Position numbers and translations under genes: made by a program. Shown here piece after piece: positions 6,395 to 13,436 of a stretch of 15,057 bases of DNA (positions within the stretch are counted from its first letter, which is position 1; each line of letters opens with the position of its first letter). The notes beneath the pieces are model-generated. The model was given only the letters and a program-made list of their open reading frames with translations, did not search any database and was not told the origin of the DNA. This stretch comes from Eggerthellaceae bacterium (GTDB lineage: Bacteria > Actinomycetota > Coriobacteriia > Coriobacteriales > Eggerthellaceae): positions 1 through 15,057 of the forward strand of contig CAADXT010000009.1 in assembly GCA_900753095.1 (NCBI GenBank), given 5' to 3'.

Positions 6395-8752
6395 TTACTT
6401 CATGGCTTGAATCGAGATTGCATCCTGGGTCAAATTACACACCACATCACCCTGCACATCGCTTCTGAAAACCTCAGCATTGCATGACTCCAGAAGAGAC
6501 AGCGTATTAGGAGCAGGATGCCCATAGCGATTGCGCTCCCCAACACTGATAAGCGCGATTTTTGGCTGCAGGGCACCTACGAGTTCCTCATCGAGAGAAG
6601 CCTTAGCGCCATGGTGGCTCACCTTGAGTATGTCAACGTTTTTCAGCAGCCCCTTCCCCAATAACGCATCAAGCACCTCCGATTCTGCGTCTCCGGCAAA
6701 CAATGCGCGCCATTCGGGCTTTCCGTTGCCATCAAGGTCGCTTGAGGCAAGCAAGCATAGGCTATCGGCGTTCTCGCCCTCGTCGGTAAGAGAAGCGGGG
6801 CTGATTACCTGCAAGGCAATTGCACCAACGTTCATCACCTCGCCCACCGAAAGCTCACAGACGCCGTTCTCGCCTGCGAGCTTTTCCGAATCTGCGATAA
6901 GGCTCGATGCTTTCGGCGTACCGACATCTTCCATGCCTTTAGCTACATACACCGCATCCACCGAGACAACGCCGCACATATCCTTCAAGCAGCCGCAATG
7001 ATCATCGTCGGCATGGCTCACCACGATGCCGTCAAGATGGGTAACCCCTCTTCGTGCCAGGCCCGCATAAAGCTTTTTTGCATCGTTGCCAGTGTCTATC
7101 AAAACGTTCGTCCCTTTGCTTTTCAACAGGAAAGAGTCACCTTGGCCTACGTCGAGCATGGTTATAGAGGTTTTTTCTCTCTCGGTAGCTTGAGTAATCG
7201 CAAAGAATGCCAACGCAAGAGACAAGACGCAGCACATGCTCTTAAGCGGAGGCTTTTTCGGCCACGCAACCCACAACGAAACGCATAGCAGCACCGCAAT
7301 CAAGGACAAAGGAGCCAAGGGAGCATCAACGGGAACCGACGGAAAAGGCAGCGACGCTAAAAAGCCCACAACGGCCGCAAAGAGCATTGAAAAGAGATAC
7401 GAGCAGTAGATCAAGATATCGAACAACGGGGCAAAAGGCTGCAGGGCAAAGGCAACTACCCCAGCACTGCATGCGACGGTTACAAGCGGAACAGCAAGTA
7501 TGTTGCTGAGAGGCGAAACGAGGGAAAACTGCGAAAAGCAGCTGATGCTCAAGGGGAACGTGAGGAGCAACGCCGCACAGGTCATCGCAAAAGGCTCTAC
7601 GACTAACACGCTGAAACGCTGTCCGGCATTGGGTGCCCAGCTTGCAAATCTCTGCGAGAAAAGGACAATGCCCAATGTCGAGAGAGCCGAGAGGCCAAAC
7701 GAGATCGAAAACGCCGCATATGGATCAAGCATAAGCATGATCAGCACCGTTACCCCCAAAGAGGAAAGCGCATAAGAACGTTTACCAGGAGCAATGGACA
7801 GCAACCCAACCAGAACCATAAAAGCGGCGCGAATGCATGACACTGGCAACCCAACCATGATCAAATAAAGAAGCAAAAATCCGACCTGCAGAAAGAAAGA
7901 GGTAGATCGAGGGATGCGCAACGCCCTCACAAGCGACGAGACAAGCCCCATAACAATAACCAGGTGTGCGCCCGAAACCGCAACAAGGTGCGCCAACCCA
8001 GCAACCTTAACGTTTCCGCACAAATCGCCTTCGAAAAGCGCTCGACGATCCCCAACGACCAACGCCTGCACAAGCGCAACCGCATCTTGATTTGCGCCAT
8101 CAAAGGAAAAACGCTCGTTAACCGAAGCAGCAAAATTACGCCGCACATCCGCAAGAAAGCCCAAGCCCGATGACTCCACCCTCCTCACGTTGGACACCGA
8201 GCAACGAGCTGCAATCCCCTTTTTATCGAAACGCGCTAGATCTTCATCGCGGAATGAAGAGAAGCGCGCATCGGCCGAAAACTCATCACCGTAGCTAAAC
8301 TCGTTTTCGCTGTAGTTAAGCGTAACTTTGCACGAGCCGAAAAGCCGCCCTACAAGGCCACCTCCAGGGTTCCAAACAATAGCGGTGGCGGAGTAACCGA
8401 AGGATCCTTTTGATGGGTCGTCGACGATTCGCACCATACAAGGCCTTTGCTCAATCTCCAATATCGCCTCGCGCTTGTGATGTAAGCCCTGGATAGCCAC
8501 CGATGTCAGCACGATGCCCAAGACGAAGAAGAGAACGACAAGGTTAAGAGAGACAAGTGCCCTACGATGCCTGAAGCATACACGTGCTGTAATCAATGCC
8601 ACAATGCCATAAAAGACGAGCAGGCCCGCAGCAGCAGCCAAACTCAGGCCCAACGCTCCACCAACCAGACACCCCACCCAAAGCAGGACGCCGCATTGAA
8701 GGGCAACGGGGATCGAGGGACGCGGCAAAGAGGTATCGCGATTAAAAACCAT
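6395..8752 (-). CDS. comEC: Competence protein ComEC/Rec2, DNA uptake channel
   Basis: 785 residues, full length. The N-terminus has two or three membrane helices (about 15-85), then an OB-fold-like extracellular domain (about 100-190). The Competence domain follows, with the signature HLVAVSGAHL (255-264) and many membrane helices to about 520. The C-terminal metallo-beta-lactamase-like domain has LDVGQGDS (533-540), LIDTGND (551-557), the metal motif HADDDH (580-585), a later KVSHHGAKASL and NRYGHPAPNT. All key residues are kept, so the putative nuclease domain looks active. ComEC carries single-stranded DNA across the inner membrane during transformation. It starts 2 nt after comEA's stop with no obvious Shine-Dalgarno, implying coupled translation. 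Confidence 0.96.
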   Translation of the reverse strand: MVFNRDTSLPRPSIPVALQCGVLLWVGCLVGGALGLSLAAAAGLLVFYGIVALITARVCFRHRRALVSLNLVVLFFVLGIVLTSVAIQGLHHKREAILEIEQRPCMVRIVDDPSKGSFGYSATAIVWNPGGGLVGRLFGSCKVTLNYSENEFSYGDEFSADARFSSFRDEDLARFDKKGIAARCSVSNVRRVESSGLGFLADVRRNFAASVNERFSFDGANQDAVALVQALVVGDRRALFEGDLCGNVKVAGLAHLVAVSGAHLVIVMGLVSSLVRALRIPRSTSFFLQVGFLLLYLIMVGLPVSCIRAAFMVLVGLLSIAPGKRSYALSSLGVTVLIMLMLDPYAAFSISFGLSALSTLGIVLFSQRFASWAPNAGQRFSVLVVEPFAMTCAALLLTFPLSISCFSQFSLVSPLSNILAVPLVTVACSAGVVAFALQPFAPLFDILIYCSYLFSMLFAAVVGFLASLPFPSVPVDAPLAPLSLIAVLLCVSLWVAWPKKPPLKSMCCVLSLALAFFAITQATEREKTSITMLDVGQGDSFLLKSKGTNVLIDTGNDAKKLYAGLARRGVTHLDGIVVSHADDDHCGCLKDMCGVVSVDAVYVAKGMEDVGTPKASSLIADSEKLAGENGVCELSVGEVMNVGAIALQVISPASLTDEGENADSLCLLASSDLDGNGKPEWRALFAGDAESEVLDALLGKGLLKNVDILKVSHHGAKASLDEELVGALQPKIALISVGERNRYGHPAPNTLSLLESCNAEVFRSDVQGDVVCNLTQDAISIQAMK

Positions 8753-8754
8753 TG

Positions 8755-9426
8755 CTATACCGTTATGGAGTCTTTGATGGCCTCAAACTTCTTATCGCCA
8801 ATGCCGGAAACCTTTTTGATTTCATCGATAGAGGAAAAGGATCCGTTCGCCTGGCGATACGCAATGATCTTGGCAGCAGTAGCATCGCCTACCCCGTCAA
8901 GGGAGGTCAGCTCGGAAGCGCTTGCGGTATTGATGTTTACCTTCCCTTGGGAAGAAGATGGTTGAGGCGCAGAAGCGGTAGAGCCTCCCTGCGCAGGGCC
9001 CGAAGAAGGTATTTGCGCATCGGCTTCGACCTTCGACTGAACGATAATCTGCTCGCCATCCGAAACCGGTCTTGCCAAATTGACAGAAAGCTGATCGGCC
9101 GACTCAGTTATGCCGCCTGCAGCGCTTACCGCATCTGACACCCTGGCCCCTTGCGGAAGCTCGTACATGCCAGGCTTCTCTACCTCACCAGCAACATGGA
9201 CGCAAAGCGTTGCAGATGGAGCCTCTTCCGTTCGCCCCTGTGCGGACTCAACATTCTCGCCGTGCTCAACGACTACGCCAGGCTCCGTGAAACCGCCCCA
9301 TGCCAAAACGGCAATAGCTATTACTGCAGCAAGAACGGCGAACGCTACTCCTAAAAGCGCTATAGGATTGATTGAGCCAATACCAAGCTTTGCCTTCAGG
9401 CTATCCACTTCATCGAGAAACGACAT
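8755..9426 (-). CDS. comEA: ComEA-like DNA receptor for competence
   Basis: 223 residues. A short cytoplasmic N-terminus is followed by one membrane helix (about 22-43). Next comes a SLBB-type domain (about 72-132; CVHVAGEVEKPGMYELP and a later GEQIIVQ), then a Ser/Pro/Gly/Gln-rich flexible linker (about 135-160). A helix-hairpin-helix DNA-binding domain ends the protein, from VNINTASASELTSLDGVGD through GIGDKKFEAIKD. In the family, ComEA binds incoming double-stranded DNA outside the membrane and passes it to ComEC, encoded directly downstream. Start ATG 9426 follows AAGGGGAGG with a 3-nt spacer. It opens the comEA-comEC-holA unit, after the thiI terminator; no clear promoter was recognised in the 98 nt between. 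Confidence 0.95.
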   Translation of the reverse strand: MSFLDEVDSLKAKLGIGSINPIALLGVAFAVLAAVIAIAVLAWGGFTEPGVVVEHGENVESAQGRTEEAPSATLCVHVAGEVEKPGMYELPQGARVSDAVSAAGGITESADQLSVNLARPVSDGEQIIVQSKVEADAQIPSSGPAQGGSTASAPQPSSSQGKVNINTASASELTSLDGVGDATAAKIIAYRQANGSFSSIDEIKKVSGIGDKKFEAIKDSITV

Positions 9427-9524
9427 AATCCTCCCCTTTCCCCGCTGGGAGGTTACCGAAGAAAGCTAACATCGCTGCAAATCCAATGAAGCAGAAATAC
9501 TAAAAAGACGCTCATTCGAAGCAT

Positions 9525-9552
9525 AAAAAAGAAGTGGGCCTGAGCCCACTTC
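9525..9552 (-). terminator. Intrinsic terminator after thiI
   Basis: Stem GAAGTGGGC (9531-9539), loop CTGA, GCCCACTTC (9544-9552), a perfect 9-bp stem. On the minus strand it is followed by TTTTTT (plus-strand A run 9525-9530). It starts 3 nt past the thiI stop codon and separates the mihF-gmk-rpoZ-thiI unit from comEA. Confidence 0.92.
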
Positions 9553-9555
9553 CTA

Positions 9556-10812
9556 TTATTCGTCTATATGCTGCTGTTTGGGTTTTCGCTCTTTTGGGGG
9601 ACGGTACGAAGGACAGCGATAATCCTTGATCTCGACCGAGCCAACCGCTTCTGCAATCCACTCTTCGAAAGGAAGGTCCTTCTCAACCTCCAATACCTTA
9701 TCGAGCTTCGCATGCGTTTCAGGGTTACGAGGCATGAACAACGTGCAGCAATCAGGTGCATCCTGCGAGGAAATCTCAAACGTGCCGAGCTTTTCCGCCT
9801 CGGCAATGATCTCAAGTTTGTCGAAGCCGACAAGGGGGCGATACGCCGGCAGCGAGACAGCAGCGTTGGTGACAAGCATGTTGTCCATCGTCTGAGAGGC
9901 AACCTGACCTAGGCTTTCGCCTGTTACCAGGGCCTTTGCCCCTTCCTTGCGCGCGATAGCCTCAGCAATCTTGAACATCAGGCGTCGATACATGATAACG
10001 CGCAGCTCGGGAGGAACGGCAGCGGCAATCTCCCTCTGGTACGTGCCGATTGGCACCACATACAAGCGCGCAAAACAGCCCGTGCGCTCCAGAACCTCGG
10101 CGATGTCCTCAAGCAGGTACTCGCTGGTAGCGGAAGTCTCCGGACGACCGGAGAAGTGAACGCCGATGCAAGTGGCACCGCGACGAGCAATACGCCAGGT
10201 GGCAACAGGAGAATCGATGCCGGCAGAGAGCAAGCACACAGCCTTCCCGGCGCTACCCACAGGCAAACCGCCGATACCGGGAATGCTGCGGCCGTAAATG
10301 TAGGTATAACCCTGGATGACCTCTACGCGAACCTCAACATCGGGGTTCTTCATCCGAACCTTTTTTTCAGGAAAGGCGCGACACAAAGCGGCGCCGACCA
10401 GCTGGTTGAGCTGCATGGAGTCGATAGGGAAATCGGTGTGGTTGCGTCGTGCCGAAACCTTGAACGTCTCGAATTCGCCCGCATCGGTAAGAGCCTTGAT
10501 GGCGGTATCGTACATGCATTCCATATCTTGCGCGCAACGATAACCGCTGGAAACGCGTGCAATGCCAGGAACACCGGCGATTTGATCGGCAATACGGCAG
10601 GCATCCTCGAAGGTCGCTTCCTCGCTAAGGAACAGCGCGATGCGGCCTGAAATGCGTTTGATTTTCACCCCATCATTCAAAAGCGCCTTGATATTGGAAA
10701 CAAGGCGCTTTTCGAATTGGGCTCGGTTGTGACCCTTAAGGCCAATTTCATGGTAATGAACCAAGCAAACGCGACGTAGCGCTTGCTTTTCTTCGAGCTC
10801 GTTATTTTGCAT
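9556..10812 (-). CDS. thiI: tRNA 4-thiouridine synthetase / sulfurtransferase ThiI
   Basis: 418 residues. The N-terminal ferredoxin-like region (LVHYHEIGLKGHNRAQFE, 17-34) and THUMP domain (about 60-170) bind tRNA. The PP-loop ATPase domain follows, with CLLSAGIDSPVATW (SAGIDS at 196-201) and GESLGQVASQT (298-308). DCCTLFMPRNPETH lies at 354-367. It adenylates and thiolates U8 of tRNA, and in some organisms supplies sulfur for the thiazole of thiamine. There is no C-terminal rhodanese domain, so it matches the short Bacillus-type form that receives sulfur from a separate cysteine desulfurase; the tail is only a short charged end. Start ATG 10812 is 5 nt after the rpoZ stop. Confidence 0.95.
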   Translation of the reverse strand: MQNNELEEKQALRRVCLVHYHEIGLKGHNRAQFEKRLVSNIKALLNDGVKIKRISGRIALFLSEEATFEDACRIADQIAGVPGIARVSSGYRCAQDMECMYDTAIKALTDAGEFETFKVSARRNHTDFPIDSMQLNQLVGAALCRAFPEKKVRMKNPDVEVRVEVIQGYTYIYGRSIPGIGGLPVGSAGKAVCLLSAGIDSPVATWRIARRGATCIGVHFSGRPETSATSEYLLEDIAEVLERTGCFARLYVVPIGTYQREIAAAVPPELRVIMYRRLMFKIAEAIARKEGAKALVTGESLGQVASQTMDNMLVTNAAVSLPAYRPLVGFDKLEIIAEAEKLGTFEISSQDAPDCCTLFMPRNPETHAKLDKVLEVEKDLPFEEWIAEAVGSVEIKDYRCPSYRPPKERKPKQQHIDE

Positions 10813-10817
10813 AAGGC

Positions 10818-11078
10818 TTAGTGGTTATGGATATCGATCGTATCAGGGCTGTACGACACGTCGCCCTTTGCGATTTCGTCAAATGCGATAGAAAGAGGAC
10901 GACGGTTCGCTGCGCGTGCAATGTCAACAGCAGTCTGAAGCTGGATAGCACGGTTGCGCTGGCCACGCATCATATCGTTGATGTCGTGTGCTCGCTTAGC
11001 AGCAAGGGAGCACAGCAGAAAACGATCGTTGTCGGTCTGATCGAGCAGCACATCGATCTTAGGATCAATAAGACTCAT
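10818..11078 (-). CDS. rpoZ: RNA polymerase omega subunit
   Basis: 86 residues, beginning MSLIDPKIDVLLDQTDNDRF. The conserved AAKRAHDINDM segment (26-36) is the omega core, and the later AIQLQTAVDIARA plus RPLSIAFDEIAKG give the usual end. Omega helps assemble and stabilise RNA polymerase by wrapping the beta-prime C-terminus. Its ATG overlaps the gmk stop by one base (TAATG), so translation is probably coupled. The order gmk-rpoZ is widely conserved in Actinobacteria and Firmicutes, and supports the call for this short protein. Confidence 0.95.
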   Translation of the reverse strand: MSLIDPKIDVLLDQTDNDRFLLCSLAAKRAHDINDMMRGQRNRAIQLQTAVDIARAANRRPLSIAFDEIAKGDVSYSPDTIDIHNH

Positions 11079-11659
11079 TATTCGGTAGTTCCTCTCGTAT
11101 CATTTGCAAACGAGCCGATGTAGGAAACAAGCTCATCGGTAGCACGTTCAAGTTCGTCATTGATAACCTGAACATCATACTCCATTTTCTGCGCAAGCTC
11201 CACCTCTGCGGTTTTCATGCGCTTGCAAATGACCTCTTCAGTTTCGGTTCCGCGGCCTCGAAGCCTTCGTTCAAGCTCTTCGAGCGAAGGGGGCTCGATG
11301 AAGATCAGGTGAGCCTCGGGCATGGCCTTCTTAACCTGGAAAGCTCCCTGAACGTCGATCTCCAGGATAACCTGCGCACCCTCGTCCATACGCTCCTGGA
11401 CACGAGAGCGAAGCGTTCCGTAGGAATTTCCATGGACATGAGCCCACTCAAGGAACCCGTCTTGCGAGACGAGCTCGTCGAAGCGAGGTTGATCAAGGAA
11501 AAAGTAATCCTTGCCATCAACCTCGCCAGGACGAGGCTGCCTGGTGGTGGCGGAAACAGAGACCCAAGCATCGGGGATACGCTGAAGCACCCGTTTCACC
11601 AACGTGCCCTTTCCGGCCCCTGATGGGCCCGAGAGAACAAAAAGATTTCCCTTACGCAT
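11078..11659 (-). CDS. gmk: Guanylate kinase
   Basis: 193 residues. Phosphorylates GMP to GDP with ATP. P-loop GPSGAGKGT is at 11-19, followed by SVSATTRQPRPGEVDGKDY, the GMP-binding region. VILEIDVQGA and FIEPPSLEELERRLRGRGTE (lid) follow. Start ATG 11659 (MRKGNLFVLSGPSGAGKGT) is chosen; a TTG at 11668 in the same frame would overlap mihF by 8 nt. The ATG lies one base after the mihF stop (TAG-T-ATG), so the gene is probably translated by coupling. Neither start has a clear Shine-Dalgarno. Confidence 0.95.
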   Translation of the reverse strand: MRKGNLFVLSGPSGAGKGTLVKRVLQRIPDAWVSVSATTRQPRPGEVDGKDYFFLDQPRFDELVSQDGFLEWAHVHGNSYGTLRSRVQERMDEGAQVILEIDVQGAFQVKKAMPEAHLIFIEPPSLEELERRLRGRGTETEEVICKRMKTAEVELAQKMEYDVQVINDELERATDELVSYIGSFANDTRGTTE

Positions 11660-11660
11660 A

Positions 11661-11969
11661 CTAACCAAGACGCTCGAGCAAAGCTTTCTGCTGACGCTCG
11701 CCTAGGCCCTTCAAACGGCGGGACTCGGCGATGTCGAGCTCCTTCATGATCTTCTCCGCCTTGGCTTTACCGTAACCGGGAAGCGTTTCGATAAGCGTCG
11801 AAGCCTTCATGCGGCCAACAATAGGATCGTCTTTCATAGCAAGAACGTCCTTCAGGGTAAGCGCGCCGCTTTTCAGATCGTCGCGGACCTGAGCCCTCTT
11901 GATACGGGCTGCCTTTGCCTTCTCCAGCGCCTGCTGTCGCTCCTCCGGCGTCAACTCGGGTACTGCCAT
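11661..11969 (-). CDS. mihF: Integration host factor, actinobacterial type (mIHF)
   Basis: 102 residues. A basic N-terminal helix (about 5-40; LTPEERQQALEKAKAARIKR) is followed by the helix-two-turn-helix region with VGRMKASTLIETLPGYGKAKA and then EKIMKELDIAESRRLKGLGE. This is the nucleoid-associated protein first known as mycobacterial IHF, not related to the IHF/HU family; it bends DNA and is important for phage integration and chromosome compaction. Start ATG 11969 follows AAGGAG with a 7-nt spacer. As in mycobacteria, it stands between the pyr genes and gmk-rpoZ, but here a strong terminator and its own promoter region separate it from the pyr genes. It is the best single marker in the window for an actinobacterium. 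Confidence 0.95.
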   Translation of the reverse strand: MAVPELTPEERQQALEKAKAARIKRAQVRDDLKSGALTLKDVLAMKDDPIVGRMKASTLIETLPGYGKAKAEKIMKELDIAESRRLKGLGERQQKALLERLG

Positions 11970-11997
11970 CGTTGCTCCTTTTCCTCTTCCTATCCCA

Positions 11998-12013
11998 AGG
12001 CAATTTCTTGCCT
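11998..12013. repeat. Hairpin in the mihF 5' leader
   Basis: AGGCAA-TTTC-TTGCCT, 6-bp arms and a 4-nt loop, 28 nt before the mihF start and just upstream of its Shine-Dalgarno. In the mRNA this would form a small stem-loop close to the ribosome site. A role in translation control or stability is only inferred. Confidence 0.4.
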
Positions 12014-12026
12014 AAATCTATTAAGG

Positions 12027-12049
12027 AAACAGTTTTGGCTGTTATACCA
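12027..12049 (-). promoter_or_regulatory. Likely mihF promoter with operator-like dyad
   Basis: On the minus strand TGG-TATAAC (12049-12041) is an extended -10 element: TG one base before a hexamer matching five of six of TATAAT. The start of transcription would fall near 12034, giving a 65-nt leader to mihF. No strong -35 is seen, as is usual with extended -10 promoters. An inverted repeat AACAG-N6-CTGTT overlaps the promoter's downstream edge, where a repressor could block transcription. Confidence 0.45.
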
Positions 12050-12079
12050 AAAACTACCCATTTCACAGTATTTGTCCCA

Positions 12080-12100
12080 AACGCAACCAACTCTTGCGTT
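12080..12100. repeat. Inverted repeat upstream of the mihF promoter
   Basis: AACGCAA-N7-TTGCGTT, perfect 7-bp arms, centred about 45 nt upstream of the proposed mihF -10. Within it CCAAC-N6-GTTGG forms a second, offset dyad. No T-run follows, so it is not a terminator; it could be a regulator or mIHF binding site. Confidence 0.45.
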
Positions 12101-12171
12101 GGCGTTTTGAACTGCATTAATACTACGAAATAGTGCGATTTTAACCTAGGGCAGTCACAAAATGTGCACTT

Positions 12172-12192
12172 TTTTCAAAGACCCTTTGAAAA
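12172..12192. repeat. Perfect 9-bp inverted repeat, AT-rich
   Basis: TTTTCAAAG-ACC-CTTTGAAAA. The arms are perfect over nine bases with a 3-nt centre. It lies 10 nt beyond the end of the pyr terminator T-run, toward mihF. It could be a protein-binding operator, or a second weak stop for transcripts that pass the first; the low GC of the arms favours an operator. Confidence 0.5.
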
Positions 12193-12202
12193 TAAATGGA
12201 TA

Positions 12203-12237
12203 TAAAAGAGGCCGCTCCTGCTATCAGGAGCGGCCTC
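12203..12237 (-). terminator. Intrinsic terminator of the pyr operon
   Basis: GAGGCCGCTCCTG (12208-12220), loop CTAT, CAGGAGCGGCCTC (12225-12237): a perfect 13-bp GC-rich stem. On the minus strand it is followed by TTTTATAT. The stem begins 23 nt after the stop codon of the PyrE-like gene. There is no T-run on the plus strand, so it works in the minus direction only. Confidence 0.93.
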
Positions 12238-12260
12238 CAGATGAAACAAGCGAATTAGCG

Positions 12261-12716
12261 CTACAAAAGGCTATGGAATGCACAGCCATGGTCGGCATGC
12301 GAATCAGAGCCATCAAGCGCCAAAACGGCAACCACTTTTGCGCCTTCTTCTTCCGCGAGGGAGACAAGCGCATTCGCCTTCTCTTCAGAGTAGGAATCGA
12401 GAACGAGAATCGCCTTCTCGTTCTTCTTGATCTCGGTACCCTGAGGAAGGGCATACGCCCCATTCTCTTCCGCATGGGCACAGAGGAAGCGCATCCATGC
12501 GGCAAGGGCAACCGAATAGCCGAAGTACGACTCGATGCCTTCGGGGGCGATTACCAGCTCAGGCTTACTATCGCGGTCGACCTGCTGCAAAAGCTCCACA
12601 GCGAGGCGATTAAGGACGATAGGATCCTGCATCAGGGCAACAGAATCGAGCGGTTCCCCCTCCTCGGCAAGCGCGTTCATCTTGGTGAGCAGATCTTTGA
12701 TCTCGGAAATCTCCAT
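12261..12716 (-). CDS. PyrE-like phosphoribosyltransferase-fold protein, catalytic motifs degenerate
   Basis: 151 residues, against about 190-215 for orotate phosphoribosyltransferase. The pattern can be aligned by eye with PyrE: DPIVLNRLAVELLQQ (31-45), PELVIAPEGIESYFGYSVAL (52-71) in place of the VIAGTATAGIPHA-type strand and loop, then GTEIKKNEKAILVLDSYSEE (93-112), and the closing EEEGAKVVAVLALD (122-135). The PRPP loop, normally hydrophobics-(E/D)D-x-x-(S/T)TGGS, reads LVLDSYSEEKA: one Asp remains and the TTGGS part is lost. The Lys-rich mobile loop of PyrE is also absent. Start ATG 12716 has AAAGGAG 9 nt upstream and lies 3 nt after the pyrF stop. It is the last gene of the pyr operon, the place where pyrE is often found. 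Enzyme activity as OPRTase is doubtful; a regulatory or structural role is inference. Confidence 0.75.
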   Translation of the reverse strand: MEISEIKDLLTKMNALAEEGEPLDSVALMQDPIVLNRLAVELLQQVDRDSKPELVIAPEGIESYFGYSVALAAWMRFLCAHAEENGAYALPQGTEIKKNEKAILVLDSYSEEKANALVSLAEEEGAKVVAVLALDGSDSHADHGCAFHSLL

Positions 12717-12719
12717 TAA

Positions 12720-13436
12720 CTAAAGCTCCTTTGCAATAGCTTCGAATGCAGCGGCGGGATCGGCGCTTTCCGTGATAGGACGGCCGATAACGATGTGAGA
12801 GGCCCCGTTCTCGAACGCCTGATGCGGCGTTGCAACGCGGGACTGATCGCCCAAAGAAGAGCCTGCAGGGCGCACACCGGGCGTGACGATGTACGCCTCA
12901 GGGCCGAGAATCTCTCGGAGCATAGCCGCTTCCTGCGGAGAGGCAACGACGCCGGAAAGACCGGCCTGCTTGGCCTGGCGGGCAAGCTCGGCAACCTGCT
13001 CCACCACAGGGCGCTGAACGCCCGTGGCGCTCAGGTCCTCGGCACTCATGCTGGTAAGCACGGTGATACCCAGCGAAATAGGCTCCTCAGGAGTCCATCG
13101 AGCCTCGGCAAGGCCCTCTTTTGCTGCCTGCATCATCTTCACGCCGCCCACAGCATGCATCGTGACCATGTCGGCGCCTGCTTCTGCCGCCGCTTTCGCA
13201 GCACCTTTAACCTGATGGGGAATGTCGTGGAACTTAAGGTCGAGAAACACCTTGAACCCACGTTTCTGCAAGGCGGAAATGAAATAGGGGCCCTCTTGAT
13301 AGAACAAGGTCATGCCCACCTTGAGCCACGAAGCCTTGCCCGAGAGCATGTCCGCAAGCTCAAGGGCGCGAGAGCGATCGCAGTCGAGGGCAACGATGAT
13401 GCGGTCTTTTCGGTCGATGGAATTGAAATCTAGCAT
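12720..13436 (-). CDS. pyrF: Orotidine 5'-phosphate decarboxylase
   Basis: 238 residues. Last step of UMP synthesis: OMP to UMP and CO2. The catalytic DLKFHD motif (D66, K68, D71) is intact, followed by IPHQV. IIVALDCD (13-20) begins the barrel, and the phosphate-binding end has VTPGVRP and later HIVIGRPITESADP. This is the short bacterial group I form. ATG 13436 overlaps the end of pyrD by 7 nt (ATGCTAG), so the two are translationally linked. Confidence 0.96.
   Translation of the reverse strand: MLDFNSIDRKDRIIVALDCDRSRALELADMLSGKASWLKVGMTLFYQEGPYFISALQKRGFKVFLDLKFHDIPHQVKGAAKAAAEAGADMVTMHAVGGVKMMQAAKEGLAEARWTPEEPISLGITVLTSMSAEDLSATGVQRPVVEQVAELARQAKQAGLSGVVASPQEAAMLREILGPEAYIVTPGVRPAGSSLGDQSRVATPHQAFENGASHIVIGRPITESADPAAAFEAIAKEL

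Noticed and set aside
11767..12117. 116-codon minus-strand frame crossing the mihF start
   Set aside because: It overlaps mihF in another frame; the part in the intergenic region has no homology I recognise and carries the regulatory dyads.
12162..12719. 185-codon plus-strand frame opposite the PyrE-like gene
   Set aside because: It reads through the pyr terminator hairpin and is antisense to a better supported gene with a Shine-Dalgarno and operon spacing.
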